From Leptospiraceae bacterium UBA2033 (lineage in GTDB: Bacteria > Spirochaetota > Leptospiria > Leptospirales > Leptospiraceae), in NCBI GenBank assembly GCA_002333425.1, contig DDBL01000231.1:1-29321 (forward strand): a DNA stretch of 29,321 bases. Direction: 5' to 3'. The notes under the pieces were generated by a model. That model did no database searches. It worked only from the letters and a program-made list of their open reading frames with translations, and had not been told where the DNA came from. The position numbers were made by a program, and so were the translations under genes. Shown here piece after piece: positions 16,644-23,525 of the stretch (its first letter is position 1; each line of letters starts with the position of its first letter).

Positions 16644-18947
16644 TTTAATAGAGTTTTGTATGTTAGTAAAAATTTTCTCAGACCAAACTCCGCCAACTTT
16701 TACATAAGCGGCAGGTTCTCCAATAGGAGCTTTGATTGTGTGAAAAGATTCTCCATTCACGATAGCTCCTGTTAGAACATGTTTCCATTGCCCTTTCGGA
16801 AAATAACCCTTAACCTCAACTGCACCTTTTTCGTAGACTGGGATAACAAGTAAATCTTCCCCAACTAAAAATTGGTATTTTAAGTCGTAAGTATTTTTAT
16901 CTTTTGGATAATGTAAATAAGGGTGACGAATTACCGGATAACCTTTTTCTTTTGCTTCTTTTACTAAATGGGTAAAATATTCTTTTAGTGCAAAATGAAT
17001 TTTTCCATATCTAGCAAATGCTTTTACACTAGAAGCATCCGAATACACTTGGTTAAATCTTGCGGGAACGTTTCCTTCATGAGTTCTAAAAATCGGAGTA
17101 AATGCGTTAAGCTCGGACCAACGTTTTGTTAGCTCATCACTTCTATCATAGGCAGGGAAATACCAAGGTGGATTTTTTAATCCTGTGTAACCACCGATAT
17201 CGCTGTGGTTAATTGCGATTCCACTCACGCCACCAGAATTTAGTCCAACTATCGTTGAGGCTAATCCATCATTAACCCCAAAGGAAACCATTTGGTCACC
17301 TAACCAAAATGCGGTTGAATAACGATTAGACCCTGAGTAGCCGGCTCTTGTGAAAAATACAATTTCTCCTTCTTTGCCAGCTTCTTTGATTGCTTCACGG
17401 TTGACTCTTGCCCAATCTACTGGATAGATGTTGTGGTAAATTTCGGCAGAAATTCCACTGTGAAGTTTTGCGTCAAACGGAAGCCATTCACCAAAATCTG
17501 CCATCCAACCAGAAAGCCCTTGGTCGATCATATTTTTTTTGATAATATTTTTTGTCCAAGTTACAGCTTCGGGATTGGTTAGATCAATTAGATAAGCTGG
17601 AAATCCAACTGTTTCAATGAGATAATCTTTTCCTGCTTGGTTTTTGACTAAGTATCCTTTTGCCTTTGCTTCTTCGAGCATTGGATTTGTAAATGAATCT
17701 GGCTCACGTTCAGGTTTACATCCACTAAATGGGATAAATCGTTTGTAGCCGCATGAGTTTGGTTGTTTGATTGGTTGTTTTGGACTTGTAGATTCATTTG
17801 TTTCTGCTAAGAAAGAATTGATATAACCTAAAACTTTTACTCCACTTTGGTTCATTTCTTTTGTAAATATTTTGAAGTTTGGATAAGATGGTTCTGGATT
17901 TCCGTTTGAATCTTGTAGTTCGGAGGTTTCCTGTGCATACCATCTCCATTTGAGTTGATCGCCAAATCCGGTTACACGTCGTCCAACCCAATCTTGTATC
18001 CAGAGCGCAGTAACGGGATTACCCGCTTGTTTTGCTTCTTCTACAACTTTTTTAACTTTTTTAGTTCCACCTTGTAGTCCGAGCCAAGTTCCGTAAGCCC
18101 AGTCAGGGAGATTTTGATAGCGACCAGTTTTTGCGGTGTAAGATTCTATTAGGTCTAGAGGATTATTTGCAACTAAGATTGTTCCTTTTAAATTATTTTC
18201 CCAAAATAGAACTTTTACGAAATCGTCATCTTTAAAGTTAAATTTGGAATAGGAACTATTTTCAAAATAGACAGAGCGGTTATTCGTTGTTATGTAGTGA
18301 GGAATTGGAGCGTAACTAGTGTATTCATTTCCACCTGCGCCTTGTGTTAAGTTTGCACCAAATGTGATTGGTTGATCTCCTCTACCAATTCCTTGTTCTT
18401 CTGTGAAGAGAAATGGCTCTTTGCCTTTCATGTTGAAGTGAGTGTATTGTTCTCCAAATCCGAAGAATTGTTCTTCTTTGACTGATTTATAAACTAAGTT
18501 AATTCGGTTAAATGTTTTGTCTTTTAAGTTCACTTCAAAGTTTATAGTTTGTTTATTTTCGATTGTTAATACTAAATCGTATTTTGTGGAGCAGTTAGAA
18601 CCATACAGTAGTCCTGCTATTTTGATTGCAGAAGGAAGTTTTTCAATAGAATCAATTGTTTGATTTTGACAAGTCAACTTGTGATTGTCCTGAAACTTAA
18701 ATGCGGCTAAGTGATATTTAACCACAGGTTTACCTTTTGCTGCAGATACAAATGCTCTGTCGATAGGAAATTCTATAAAAGAATATTCTTTACTGAATAC
18801 TCTTAAAACATTTTCATTTATTTCATATTGAATGTCCGAAGAGATGTCTCCCTTTTTAGAAACATCCTTGAGGATATTCATGTTTCCTTTTACTGAGCAA
18901 TGTAAATACATAAATACGAGAAGGCATAGTAATACTTTCTTAATCAT
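16641..18947 (-). CDS. Glycoside hydrolase family 31, YihQ (sulfoquinovosidase)-like
   Basis: A 768-residue alpha-glycosidase, probably exported: MIKK plus a hydrophobic stretch ending in LHC (Cys17) suggests a lipoprotein with an unusual His before the Cys. The N-terminal beta-sandwich is followed by the GH31 barrel, which follows E. coli YihQ through WMADFGEWLP, LHSGISAEIYHN, HSDIGGYTG and FRTHEGN. By that alignment the nucleophile is Asp484 and the acid/base Asp551, 67 residues apart as in YihQ (405/472). Of the sulfonate-binding residues of YihQ, Trp304 and Tyr508 are kept (Trp334 and Tyr in DIGGY), but Arg301 is Gln331 (FGDQLKW). It may therefore act on another alpha-glucoside. AGGAG lies before the ATG. 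It is 27 bases downstream of the rhodanese gene, likely one operon. Its stop codon lies in repeat copy 3. Confidence 0.9.
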   Translation of the reverse strand: MIKKVLLCLLVFMYLHCSVKGNMNILKDVSKKGDISSDIQYEINENVLRVFSKEYSFIEFPIDRAFVSAAKGKPVVKYHLAAFKFQDNHKLTCQNQTIDSIEKLPSAIKIAGLLYGSNCSTKYDLVLTIENKQTINFEVNLKDKTFNRINLVYKSVKEEQFFGFGEQYTHFNMKGKEPFLFTEEQGIGRGDQPITFGANLTQGAGGNEYTSYAPIPHYITTNNRSVYFENSSYSKFNFKDDDFVKVLFWENNLKGTILVANNPLDLIESYTAKTGRYQNLPDWAYGTWLGLQGGTKKVKKVVEEAKQAGNPVTALWIQDWVGRRVTGFGDQLKWRWYAQETSELQDSNGNPEPSYPNFKIFTKEMNQSGVKVLGYINSFLAETNESTSPKQPIKQPNSCGYKRFIPFSGCKPEREPDSFTNPMLEEAKAKGYLVKNQAGKDYLIETVGFPAYLIDLTNPEAVTWTKNIIKKNMIDQGLSGWMADFGEWLPFDAKLHSGISAEIYHNIYPVDWARVNREAIKEAGKEGEIVFFTRAGYSGSNRYSTAFWLGDQMVSFGVNDGLASTIVGLNSGGVSGIAINHSDIGGYTGLKNPPWYFPAYDRSDELTKRWSELNAFTPIFRTHEGNVPARFNQVYSDASSVKAFARYGKIHFALKEYFTHLVKEAKEKGYPVIRHPYLHYPKDKNTYDLKYQFLVGEDLLVIPVYEKGAVEVKGYFPKGQWKHVLTGAIVNGESFHTIKAPIGEPAAYVKVGGVWSEKIFTNIQNSIK

Positions 18948-18974
18948 AATGGACTCCTAAAATTCTAATGACTG

Positions 18975-19823
18975 TTATTTCTTTTTGTCGATTCCGCCGA
19001 CTCTCGGCGCTGCTGCACTAGTTGCACTTGCACCATACAAAGACACAGCTTGTTTAGGTAAGTTTGATTTTCTCCATTCAAACCAAGAACCTTGGTAAGT
19101 GTGAACATCTTGGTACCCTACTTCTTTTAACATTAAAGCGCATAAACAAGATCTTGCTCCGTTATAATCGTAGAGCACTGTAGTCCTTTCAGGCATAAAA
19201 GGAAAACCTTGAAGTCGTTTGATAAATAGTTCGCGGCTAATGACAAATCCCTCTTGATCATAAAATGTTTGCCAGTCCCAAAGAAATGCTCCAGGAAGTC
19301 TGCCGGATAACGTTCCAGGCTCAGGGCTTGTGAGGCGAGGAAGTTTTCCATCGTATTCTTCTTTCGTTCGAGTATCAAAAATTTGAAGGCGAGTGAGATT
19401 TTTTTCCATGAAAGCTTTGTCTACTACACCATTGAGAGGTTTTGGTTTTTCGTTTGGTTCAAATTCCATTAAACGAGAGCCTTTTTCTGTGACACCTTCG
19501 AATGGCCATTTTAAGGCTAACATGTATGATTCTCTAAATCCAATCGCGCGTAATAGGTATACCATCCTAGCAGAAAACATTCCCATTCCTTCATCATAAA
19601 CGACTACTCTCGATTTGCCTGAATCATTTATCAATGCAAGAATAGCTTTAAGAGGGGTATACATTTTCTTTTGCGATTCTGTATCTGATCCAAATGCTTT
19701 TTTGATGAAAGGAAAATAATAAGCATCCTTAATGGTGCTTTCTTCGTAAGCAGCTTGGTTTCTGCAATCGATGATAAAATCATCCTTTTCGATGGTGGTT
19801 TTTAAAAAATTCCAGTTTGACAA
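18975..19823 (-). CDS. Two-domain rhodanese-like sulfurtransferase homologue lacking the catalytic Cys
   Basis: Belongs by architecture to the thiosulfate/3-mercaptopyruvate sulfurtransferases (SseA type), with two rhodanese domains. The first has FIIDCRNQAAYEESTI and VVVYDEGMGMFSARM; the second has IFDTRTKEEYDGK, SGRLPGAFLWDW and VLYDYNGARSCLCALM. In active enzymes the Tyr of the second loop is followed by the persulfide-carrying Cys (YC-x-x-G-x-R/T). Here that position is Asp (codon GAT), and the first domain also has Asp. Two Cys lie further on in SCLC but out of register. A TTG at 19823 is chosen as start because AAGGA lies seven bases upstream; another TTG at 19856 has no such site. No signal peptide is visible from this start. 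The gene probably leads the operon with the GH31 gene. The fold is sure; sulfur transfer is doubtful. Confidence 0.8.
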   Translation of the reverse strand: MSNWNFLKTTIEKDDFIIDCRNQAAYEESTIKDAYYFPFIKKAFGSDTESQKKMYTPLKAILALINDSGKSRVVVYDEGMGMFSARMVYLLRAIGFRESYMLALKWPFEGVTEKGSRLMEFEPNEKPKPLNGVVDKAFMEKNLTRLQIFDTRTKEEYDGKLPRLTSPEPGTLSGRLPGAFLWDWQTFYDQEGFVISRELFIKRLQGFPFMPERTTVLYDYNGARSCLCALMLKEVGYQDVHTYQGSWFEWRKSNLPKQAVSLYGASATSAAAPRVGGIDKKK

Positions 19824-19989
19824 TGGTAATTCCTTTCTAGAAAATAAAGTTCTCAAGCCATTTAAAAAAGGGGCTAGTTTTTGTGTTATTTTTTTTTATA
19901 AAAAGTAAAAAGAGACATAAGATTATTTCCATTTTCCAATTTAGCTAAGAATTTTTCAGGAGTAAAAAAACTACTTTTCATTTTATGTA

Positions 19990-20026
19990 AACTTTATTAT
20001 AAAGTTCTACTGTTTTTAGAGTAGAA
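19990..20026. promoter_or_regulatory. Two tandem inverted repeats, possible operator
   Basis: AACTTTAT-T-ATAAAGTT (19990-20006) is a perfect 8-1-8 palindrome. It overlaps by two bases a second inverted repeat, TTCTACT-8-AGTAGAA (20005-20026). They lie in the 321-base gap between the divergent rhodanese and PilZ genes, about 120 bases before the PilZ start. The first has the size and symmetry of a dimeric regulator site. The regulator is unknown, and the rest of the gap shows no gene. Confidence 0.35.
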
Positions 20027-20144
20027 TCTTAGGACAAAGTAGAGAGAAAAGGTTGATTATCTCGTCTAGCCGAAAATTGTAGGGCAAGAGAGATAGCGTG
20101 ACTTTTTTGATGTAAAATATAGTCTCAAAAGAGAAGCAGGAAAT

Positions 20145-20504
20145 ATGTCAGAAGTTAGAAGAGATCAGCGTTATTACATTCAGGATAAAGACCATTTTTT
20201 AGTAAAAGTAGAGGCAAATGGGGGTCGGATAGTCGATTGTTTTTTGAACGATATTTCTGCGAGTGGAGCTTGTATTATTTTGGATAAACAAGTTTTTTTG
20301 CAGAGAGAAAAAGATTATCCATTTCAGATTTTAGAAAAAAAGGCTGATGGAGAATTAGAGAAACTGATCAATACGACAGGAAAGATTGTTTGGTATTTAT
20401 CAAAAGAGTTTCAGGAAAAAGATATGATTTATCTAGGAATTCAATTTGAAGATAAAATTCCACTACCACAAAGTATAATCACCCAACAAGAGGTGAACGC
20501 ATAG
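20145..20504 (+). CDS. PilZ domain protein
   Basis: A 119-residue soluble protein that is essentially a lone PilZ domain, the usual receptor for the second messenger cyclic di-GMP. Both binding motifs are present: R-x-x-x-R as Arg5-Arg-Asp-Gln-Arg9 at the N-terminus, and D-x-S-x-x-G as Asp36-Ile-Ser38-Ala-Ser-Gly41 in NDISASGACI. Beta strands and a closing GKIVWYLSKEF...YLGIQFED fit the barrel. Single-domain PilZ proteins act by binding a partner protein. The start has CAGGAA close upstream. The next gene overlaps it by one base (TAGTG), so the small downstream protein is a good candidate partner. No diguanylate cyclase lies in this window. Confidence 0.9.
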   Translation: MSEVRRDQRYYIQDKDHFLVKVEANGGRIVDCFLNDISASGACIILDKQVFLQREKDYPFQILEKKADGELEKLINTTGKIVWYLSKEFQEKDMIYLGIQFEDKIPLPQSIITQQEVNA

Positions 20505-20734
20505 TGGAGCTAACTTTTTTTGAATCAAAAATTTCCACCAACCTAATATTGAATGATCGCGATTCAAGACGAATGGATAGAGTTATTTCCGATATTTCCC
20601 AAAATACAGGAATGGAAAAACAAGAAGTGCTAGATTTTCTTGTTTATGGTGCAGAAAAAGAATTACAACAATTGCAGGTGTCCTACGACTGGGAAACTTT
20701 TCGTCGCCTAATACAGAGTAAACTTAAAAAATAA
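20504..20734 (+). CDS. Small hypothetical protein co-translated with PilZ protein
   Basis: A 76-residue protein of unknown function. It starts at a GTG that shares one base with the PilZ stop codon (TAGTG), with GAGGTG eight bases upstream, so translational coupling is likely. It is charged and predicted mostly helical: a short strand-like MELTFFESKISTNLIL, then DRDSRRMDRVISDISQ and KQEVLDFLVYGAEKELQQLQ. The arrangement loosely recalls small strand-helix-helix DNA- or protein-binding folds, but no family is recognised. It has no signal peptide or membrane segment. It ends three bases before the end of the convergent NrsF-like gene. Confidence 0.75.
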   Translation: MELTFFESKISTNLILNDRDSRRMDRVISDISQNTGMEKQEVLDFLVYGAEKELQQLQVSYDWETFRRLIQSKLKK

Positions 20735-20737
20735 AAA

Positions 20738-21370
20738 TTAAAACTTTTCCTTAAATATTAGTCTTCCGAGGAAAATGCCGAATAGCCCCACTAAGATAAC
20801 TGGAATAGTATGTGCAAAGAGTAGATGCTTTGGAAATTCATTTGCACATAAAAAAGCAACACCTAGAGCGCTTATAGATGCGCTTGCGGTTATTATCAAA
20901 AACCCAATCCAATTTTTTCGCATAGGTAGTCTTCTATTAATAATGTAAATCAAAACTGTAGCTGGAGGTAGACTCATAAGTAAAATGTCTTTTGTACAAT
21001 TATGATAGGAAAAGTCAGACGAAGTAGAACTTGGATTGTTTATAAAAAATCTTAGTAGAATAGAGATTACCCAAGTTAATAAAAACAATATTGGGACTAA
21101 TAAGTATTTGTCTCTAATTCTATTTCCGGGAATACTTGTATAGATAGCTATAAAGGCAGAAGAGGCAAATACAAAAAAAATAAAGGATAATTCGTATAAG
21201 TATTTAGGTATATGTAAGAATACAAAATTTCCAGAACGATTCCAAACAAAAAGTAAAGTTGTTAGAAAAGAAAATAAAATCCAAAGTAAAAAAGTAATCC
21301 ATACAGGGTAAATTCTTTTTACAGGAGGAACGTGCGTCGCGAGAGATTGAATGAACTTTTCTCTTTTCAT
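20738..21370 (-). CDS. NrsF/DUF1109-type membrane anti-sigma factor
   Basis: A 210-residue protein with about six membrane segments. It looks like the DUF1109/NrsF family, inner-membrane negative regulators of SigF-type ECF sigma factors. Family features seen are a short cytoplasmic N-terminus (SLATHVPPVKRIYPVW), a Cys after the third or fourth segment (YHNCTKDILLMSLPPA), a basic loop RRLPMRKNWIGF, a second Cys in AFLCANEFPKHLLFAH, and a final segment ending GIFLGRLIF. The paired cysteines are needed for metal or redox sensing in studied members. The start overlaps the stop of the sigma-factor gene by ATGA, the usual arrangement for sigma/anti-sigma pairs. Identification is by pattern and context; it is the last gene of the operon. 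Confidence 0.8.
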   Translation of the reverse strand: MKREKFIQSLATHVPPVKRIYPVWITFLLWILFSFLTTLLFVWNRSGNFVFLHIPKYLYELSFIFFVFASSAFIAIYTSIPGNRIRDKYLLVPILFLLTWVISILLRFFINNPSSTSSDFSYHNCTKDILLMSLPPATVLIYIINRRLPMRKNWIGFLIITASASISALGVAFLCANEFPKHLLFAHTIPVILVGLFGIFLGRLIFKEKF

Positions 21371-21960
21371 TTCTTTACCTGCCTGCGTAATGTATGGTAT
21401 CCTCTGTGGGCAATTACTTTTACATTTGCTTCTGATAAGTTTAGTTTAATTGCAATTTCTTTTATGCTAAGACCCTGGATTTTTAGCATTTGAATGATTT
21501 GTTTTTGTTTGCCTGGTAATTCTTGGATAAGGCGGATAATTTCATTTGTCCCTTCTGTTTCGTTTGATTCTAGTTTCTCAGGGGTCGGTAAAGTATGTAT
21601 TTCTGCTTCTATTATATTTGCATTTTGTTTATGAATCTTTTTATAATATCTAATAAGAATATTTTTTGCAATTGCATACATCCAAGGATAGAACGGCTTG
21701 GATGGCAAATAAGTATGTCTTGAATTATGAATGGCAAGTAAAATTTCTTGTAGAACGTCTTCTTTGTCATCAAATGATCCAACTCGATTCGCAAGAAATT
21801 TAGAAAGGGTAATACTGATTTGGTTTAGTAGAGTATGGTAGGAATCTGATCGACCCGATTGGGCTTGTTCCATTAAACGAGAAAGTGAATCTTGTTTTTG
21901 TGCCATACTATTTTTACTATAATATAGGGTGTATAGTTTTGGATAAAGTAACAAAACCAT
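21367..21960 (-). CDS. ECF-type RNA polymerase sigma-70 factor
   Basis: An alternative sigma factor of 197 residues. Region 2 spans roughly residues 30-110 (SKFLANRVGSFDDKEDVLQEILLAIH, then PFYPWMYAIAKNILIRYYKK). Region 4 covers the C-terminus with a helix-turn-helix (LSIKEIAIKLNLSEANVKVIAHRGYHTLRR). Region 3 is absent, as in ECF factors. The first 18 residues are atypical and Met19 (21906) may be the real start; neither start has a clear ribosome binding site. Met1 lies one base after the stop of the DinB-like gene (TAA-A-ATG), which favours coupling. With the NrsF-like protein next door it forms a sigma/anti-sigma pair, probably answering oxidative or metal stress by analogy to SigF-NrsF. 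Confidence 0.92.
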   Translation of the reverse strand: MVLLLYPKLYTLYYSKNSMAQKQDSLSRLMEQAQSGRSDSYHTLLNQISITLSKFLANRVGSFDDKEDVLQEILLAIHNSRHTYLPSKPFYPWMYAIAKNILIRYYKKIHKQNANIIEAEIHTLPTPEKLESNETEGTNEIIRLIQELPGKQKQIIQMLKIQGLSIKEIAIKLNLSEANVKVIAHRGYHTLRRQVKK

Positions 21961-21961
21961 T

Positions 21962-22486
21962 TTAAGTTTGGCTAGTTAGATTTTTATATTCTAAAGTGGA
22001 ATAGGCAAAACCAAATGAGCCTTCAATTTCTAAACTTGGAAAATGAAAATTCATGCCAATCCTTAAAATTGCCATGTGGTGGATTGTATGTTCGATTATA
22101 TAATGCAGTTCTCTTGTTAGATTGGTATCAATTCTAGGAGAATTCTCTTTTGCCTCAACTTCTAATACAAGAGGTTTGTTTGAATAGTGGTCTAAATTTA
22201 TTATATAACCTGTTTGCTCTAAAAGACATTTAATCGCATACTCTCTGTTAGTCTCTATTTGAGTGTTTCGTATTCGTTTATCATAGTTTACCACACCCGT
22301 TTGTATTCCTCTTAGAAGGCATTCAGGAAAATTGTAGATATGTCTTACATGTTCACCAATGGAGGAGTTTCCAAGTGTCTGTAATTTCTTTCCGTACTCC
22401 GATTCTGGAATTCGGTTTAGATGAATGATTAATTGGTTTATTAGATTAATGAAGTTTTGGATATTAGTTTGCATAATATCCTTCAT
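21962..22486 (-). CDS. DinB-like four-helix metal-binding protein
   Basis: A 174-residue soluble protein of the DinB/YfiT-type four-helix fold. The family binds a divalent metal through three His on two helices. Candidates are seen in SSIGEHVRHIYNF and in RELHYIIEHTIHHMAILRIGM. Some members are thiol-dependent transferases (bacillithiol or mycothiol S-transferases) and others have no known role, so the reaction here is unknown. The start at 22486 overlaps the msrB stop by ATGA. An alternative ATG at 22474 has AAGGA close before it. Its place between msrB and a sigma factor suggests a part in redox or electrophile stress. Confidence 0.8.
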   Translation of the reverse strand: MKDIMQTNIQNFINLINQLIIHLNRIPESEYGKKLQTLGNSSIGEHVRHIYNFPECLLRGIQTGVVNYDKRIRNTQIETNREYAIKCLLEQTGYIINLDHYSNKPLVLEVEAKENSPRIDTNLTRELHYIIEHTIHHMAILRIGMNFHFPSLEIEGSFGFAYSTLEYKNLTSQT

Positions 22487-22986
22487 TTTGAATCACTCTT
22501 AATAAATTTCAAAGAAATTCCATTGATACAATATCGAAGACCTGTAGGAGCGGGACCATCATTGAATACATGACCTAAATGTCCGCCGCATCGGTTGCAA
22601 AAAACTTCCGTTCGAGTCATTCCCCAGCTTCGATCTGTTTCTTCGCCTACTTTTTGTTTGTCGATAGGTTGATAAAAACTAGGCCAGCCGGTGCCGGAAT
22701 CAAACTTAGTATCTGAGGCAAATAGTTGATTGCCGCAAGCAGCACAAACGAAATGACCTTTGTCTTTATGAGAAAAATCATTCGTAAAGGGTCTCTCAGT
22801 TCCCTTCTCGCGTAATACCTTGTAAGCCTCAGGACTTAGAATTTTCTTCCACTCTTCGTCTGTTTTAGAAACTTCAAATTTATGTTTTGCCTTGGGCTCA
22901 CCTTCAATAGTCCTTGTGCAATAAATACCAAAGGCTAAGCAGATAACGAATAATGTTGGTAGAAATTGAAATATTTTTTTGAACAT
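22483..22986 (-). CDS. msrB: Exported peptide-methionine (R)-S-oxide reductase MsrB
   Basis: Repairs oxidised methionine (R-sulfoxide) in proteins. The MsrB fold is complete in 167 residues: zinc pairs C-A-A-C (HFVCAACGNQLF) and C-N-R-C (VFCNRCGGHLGHVFNDG), GTGWPSFYQPI, and the catalytic Cys153 in RYCINGISLKF. No Cys occurs at the usual resolving position before GWPSF, so it resembles the one-Cys forms. An N-terminal hydrophobic segment (IFQFLPTLFVICLAFGIYC) shows it is exported. The final Cys may be lipidated, though Tyr before Cys is unusual, so an uncleaved anchor is possible. It therefore protects periplasmic or envelope proteins. GGAG precedes the ATG; the gene lies three bases after doxX-like and overlaps the DinB-like gene. 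Confidence 0.95.
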   Translation of the reverse strand: MFKKIFQFLPTLFVICLAFGIYCTRTIEGEPKAKHKFEVSKTDEEWKKILSPEAYKVLREKGTERPFTNDFSHKDKGHFVCAACGNQLFASDTKFDSGTGWPSFYQPIDKQKVGEETDRSWGMTRTEVFCNRCGGHLGHVFNDGPAPTGLRYCINGISLKFIKSDSK

Positions 22987-22989
22987 AGA

Positions 22990-23391
22990 TTATTTAACTC
23001 CTTTTTTTATATATTGATTGAGTAATTCTTTTAGTTCTTCTTTTTTTAAAATTAAAATTCCAATTGATAAAAAAAACACAACTAAAGCTAAAATGAAAAG
23101 TAAACCACCGTCATCCATTACAACGATACCAAGTAACGTTAGGTGGCTTACGAGTGCTCCAGAGATGATTCCAAGCGAAAGAGCTGCTCCCAAAATTACA
23201 GTGGAGGGAATTAATAGTAAAATGGACGCAACGAGTTCACCAACTCCTGAAAGAATTCTACCATAGGGTTCAAGTCCTAAAGTAGAGAAAATAAATACAC
23301 TTTCTGGACTTGCAGTAAACTTGAAGTAAAGGGTTTGCAAAAGTATTAGTGAAATAATAATACGAAGAATTAGAAGAGTTATATCTTTCAT
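22990..23391 (-). CDS. DoxX-family membrane protein
   Basis: A 133-residue protein with four membrane helices and the DoxX-family pattern: an LYFKFTASPESVFIFSTLGLEP first half, a GRILSGVGELVASILLLIPST second helix, then SGALVSHLTLLGIVVMDDGGLLF. DoxX-like proteins are often found with redox enzymes, and some take part in membrane-associated oxidoreductase or thiol systems; the biochemical activity is generally unknown. It is the first gene of the minus-strand operon that continues with msrB three bases later. A TATAAT promoter lies 27 bases before its start. A direct partnership with MsrB, for instance electron supply, is inference from adjacency. Confidence 0.85.
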   Translation of the reverse strand: MKDITLLILRIIISLILLQTLYFKFTASPESVFIFSTLGLEPYGRILSGVGELVASILLLIPSTVILGAALSLGIISGALVSHLTLLGIVVMDDGGLLFILALVVFFLSIGILILKKEELKELLNQYIKKGVK

Positions 23392-23417
23392 AAAGAATTT
23401 AGTACGCCTACCTTTTA

Positions 23418-23445
23418 ATTATAAGTTAGATTGGAAAGGTTACAA
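23418..23445 (-). promoter_or_regulatory. Probable promoter of the DoxX-MsrB-DinB-sigma-NrsF operon
   Basis: On the minus strand, TTGTAA (23445-23440) is followed after 16 bases by a perfect TATAAT (23423-23418), upstream of the doxX-like start at 23391. The -35 also reads TGTAACC, which resembles the GTAACC-type -35 of ECF SigF promoters as I recall them. The matching ECF -10 is not at the usual spacing, so a housekeeping promoter is the simpler reading. Confidence 0.5.
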
Positions 23446-23525
23446 AAAAATTTTGTATTCGGATTTTCTAAACTATTTCAAAAAAAGCTTGCAGTTCCAA
23501 ATTTACAAGGAAAATAACGAACGAT

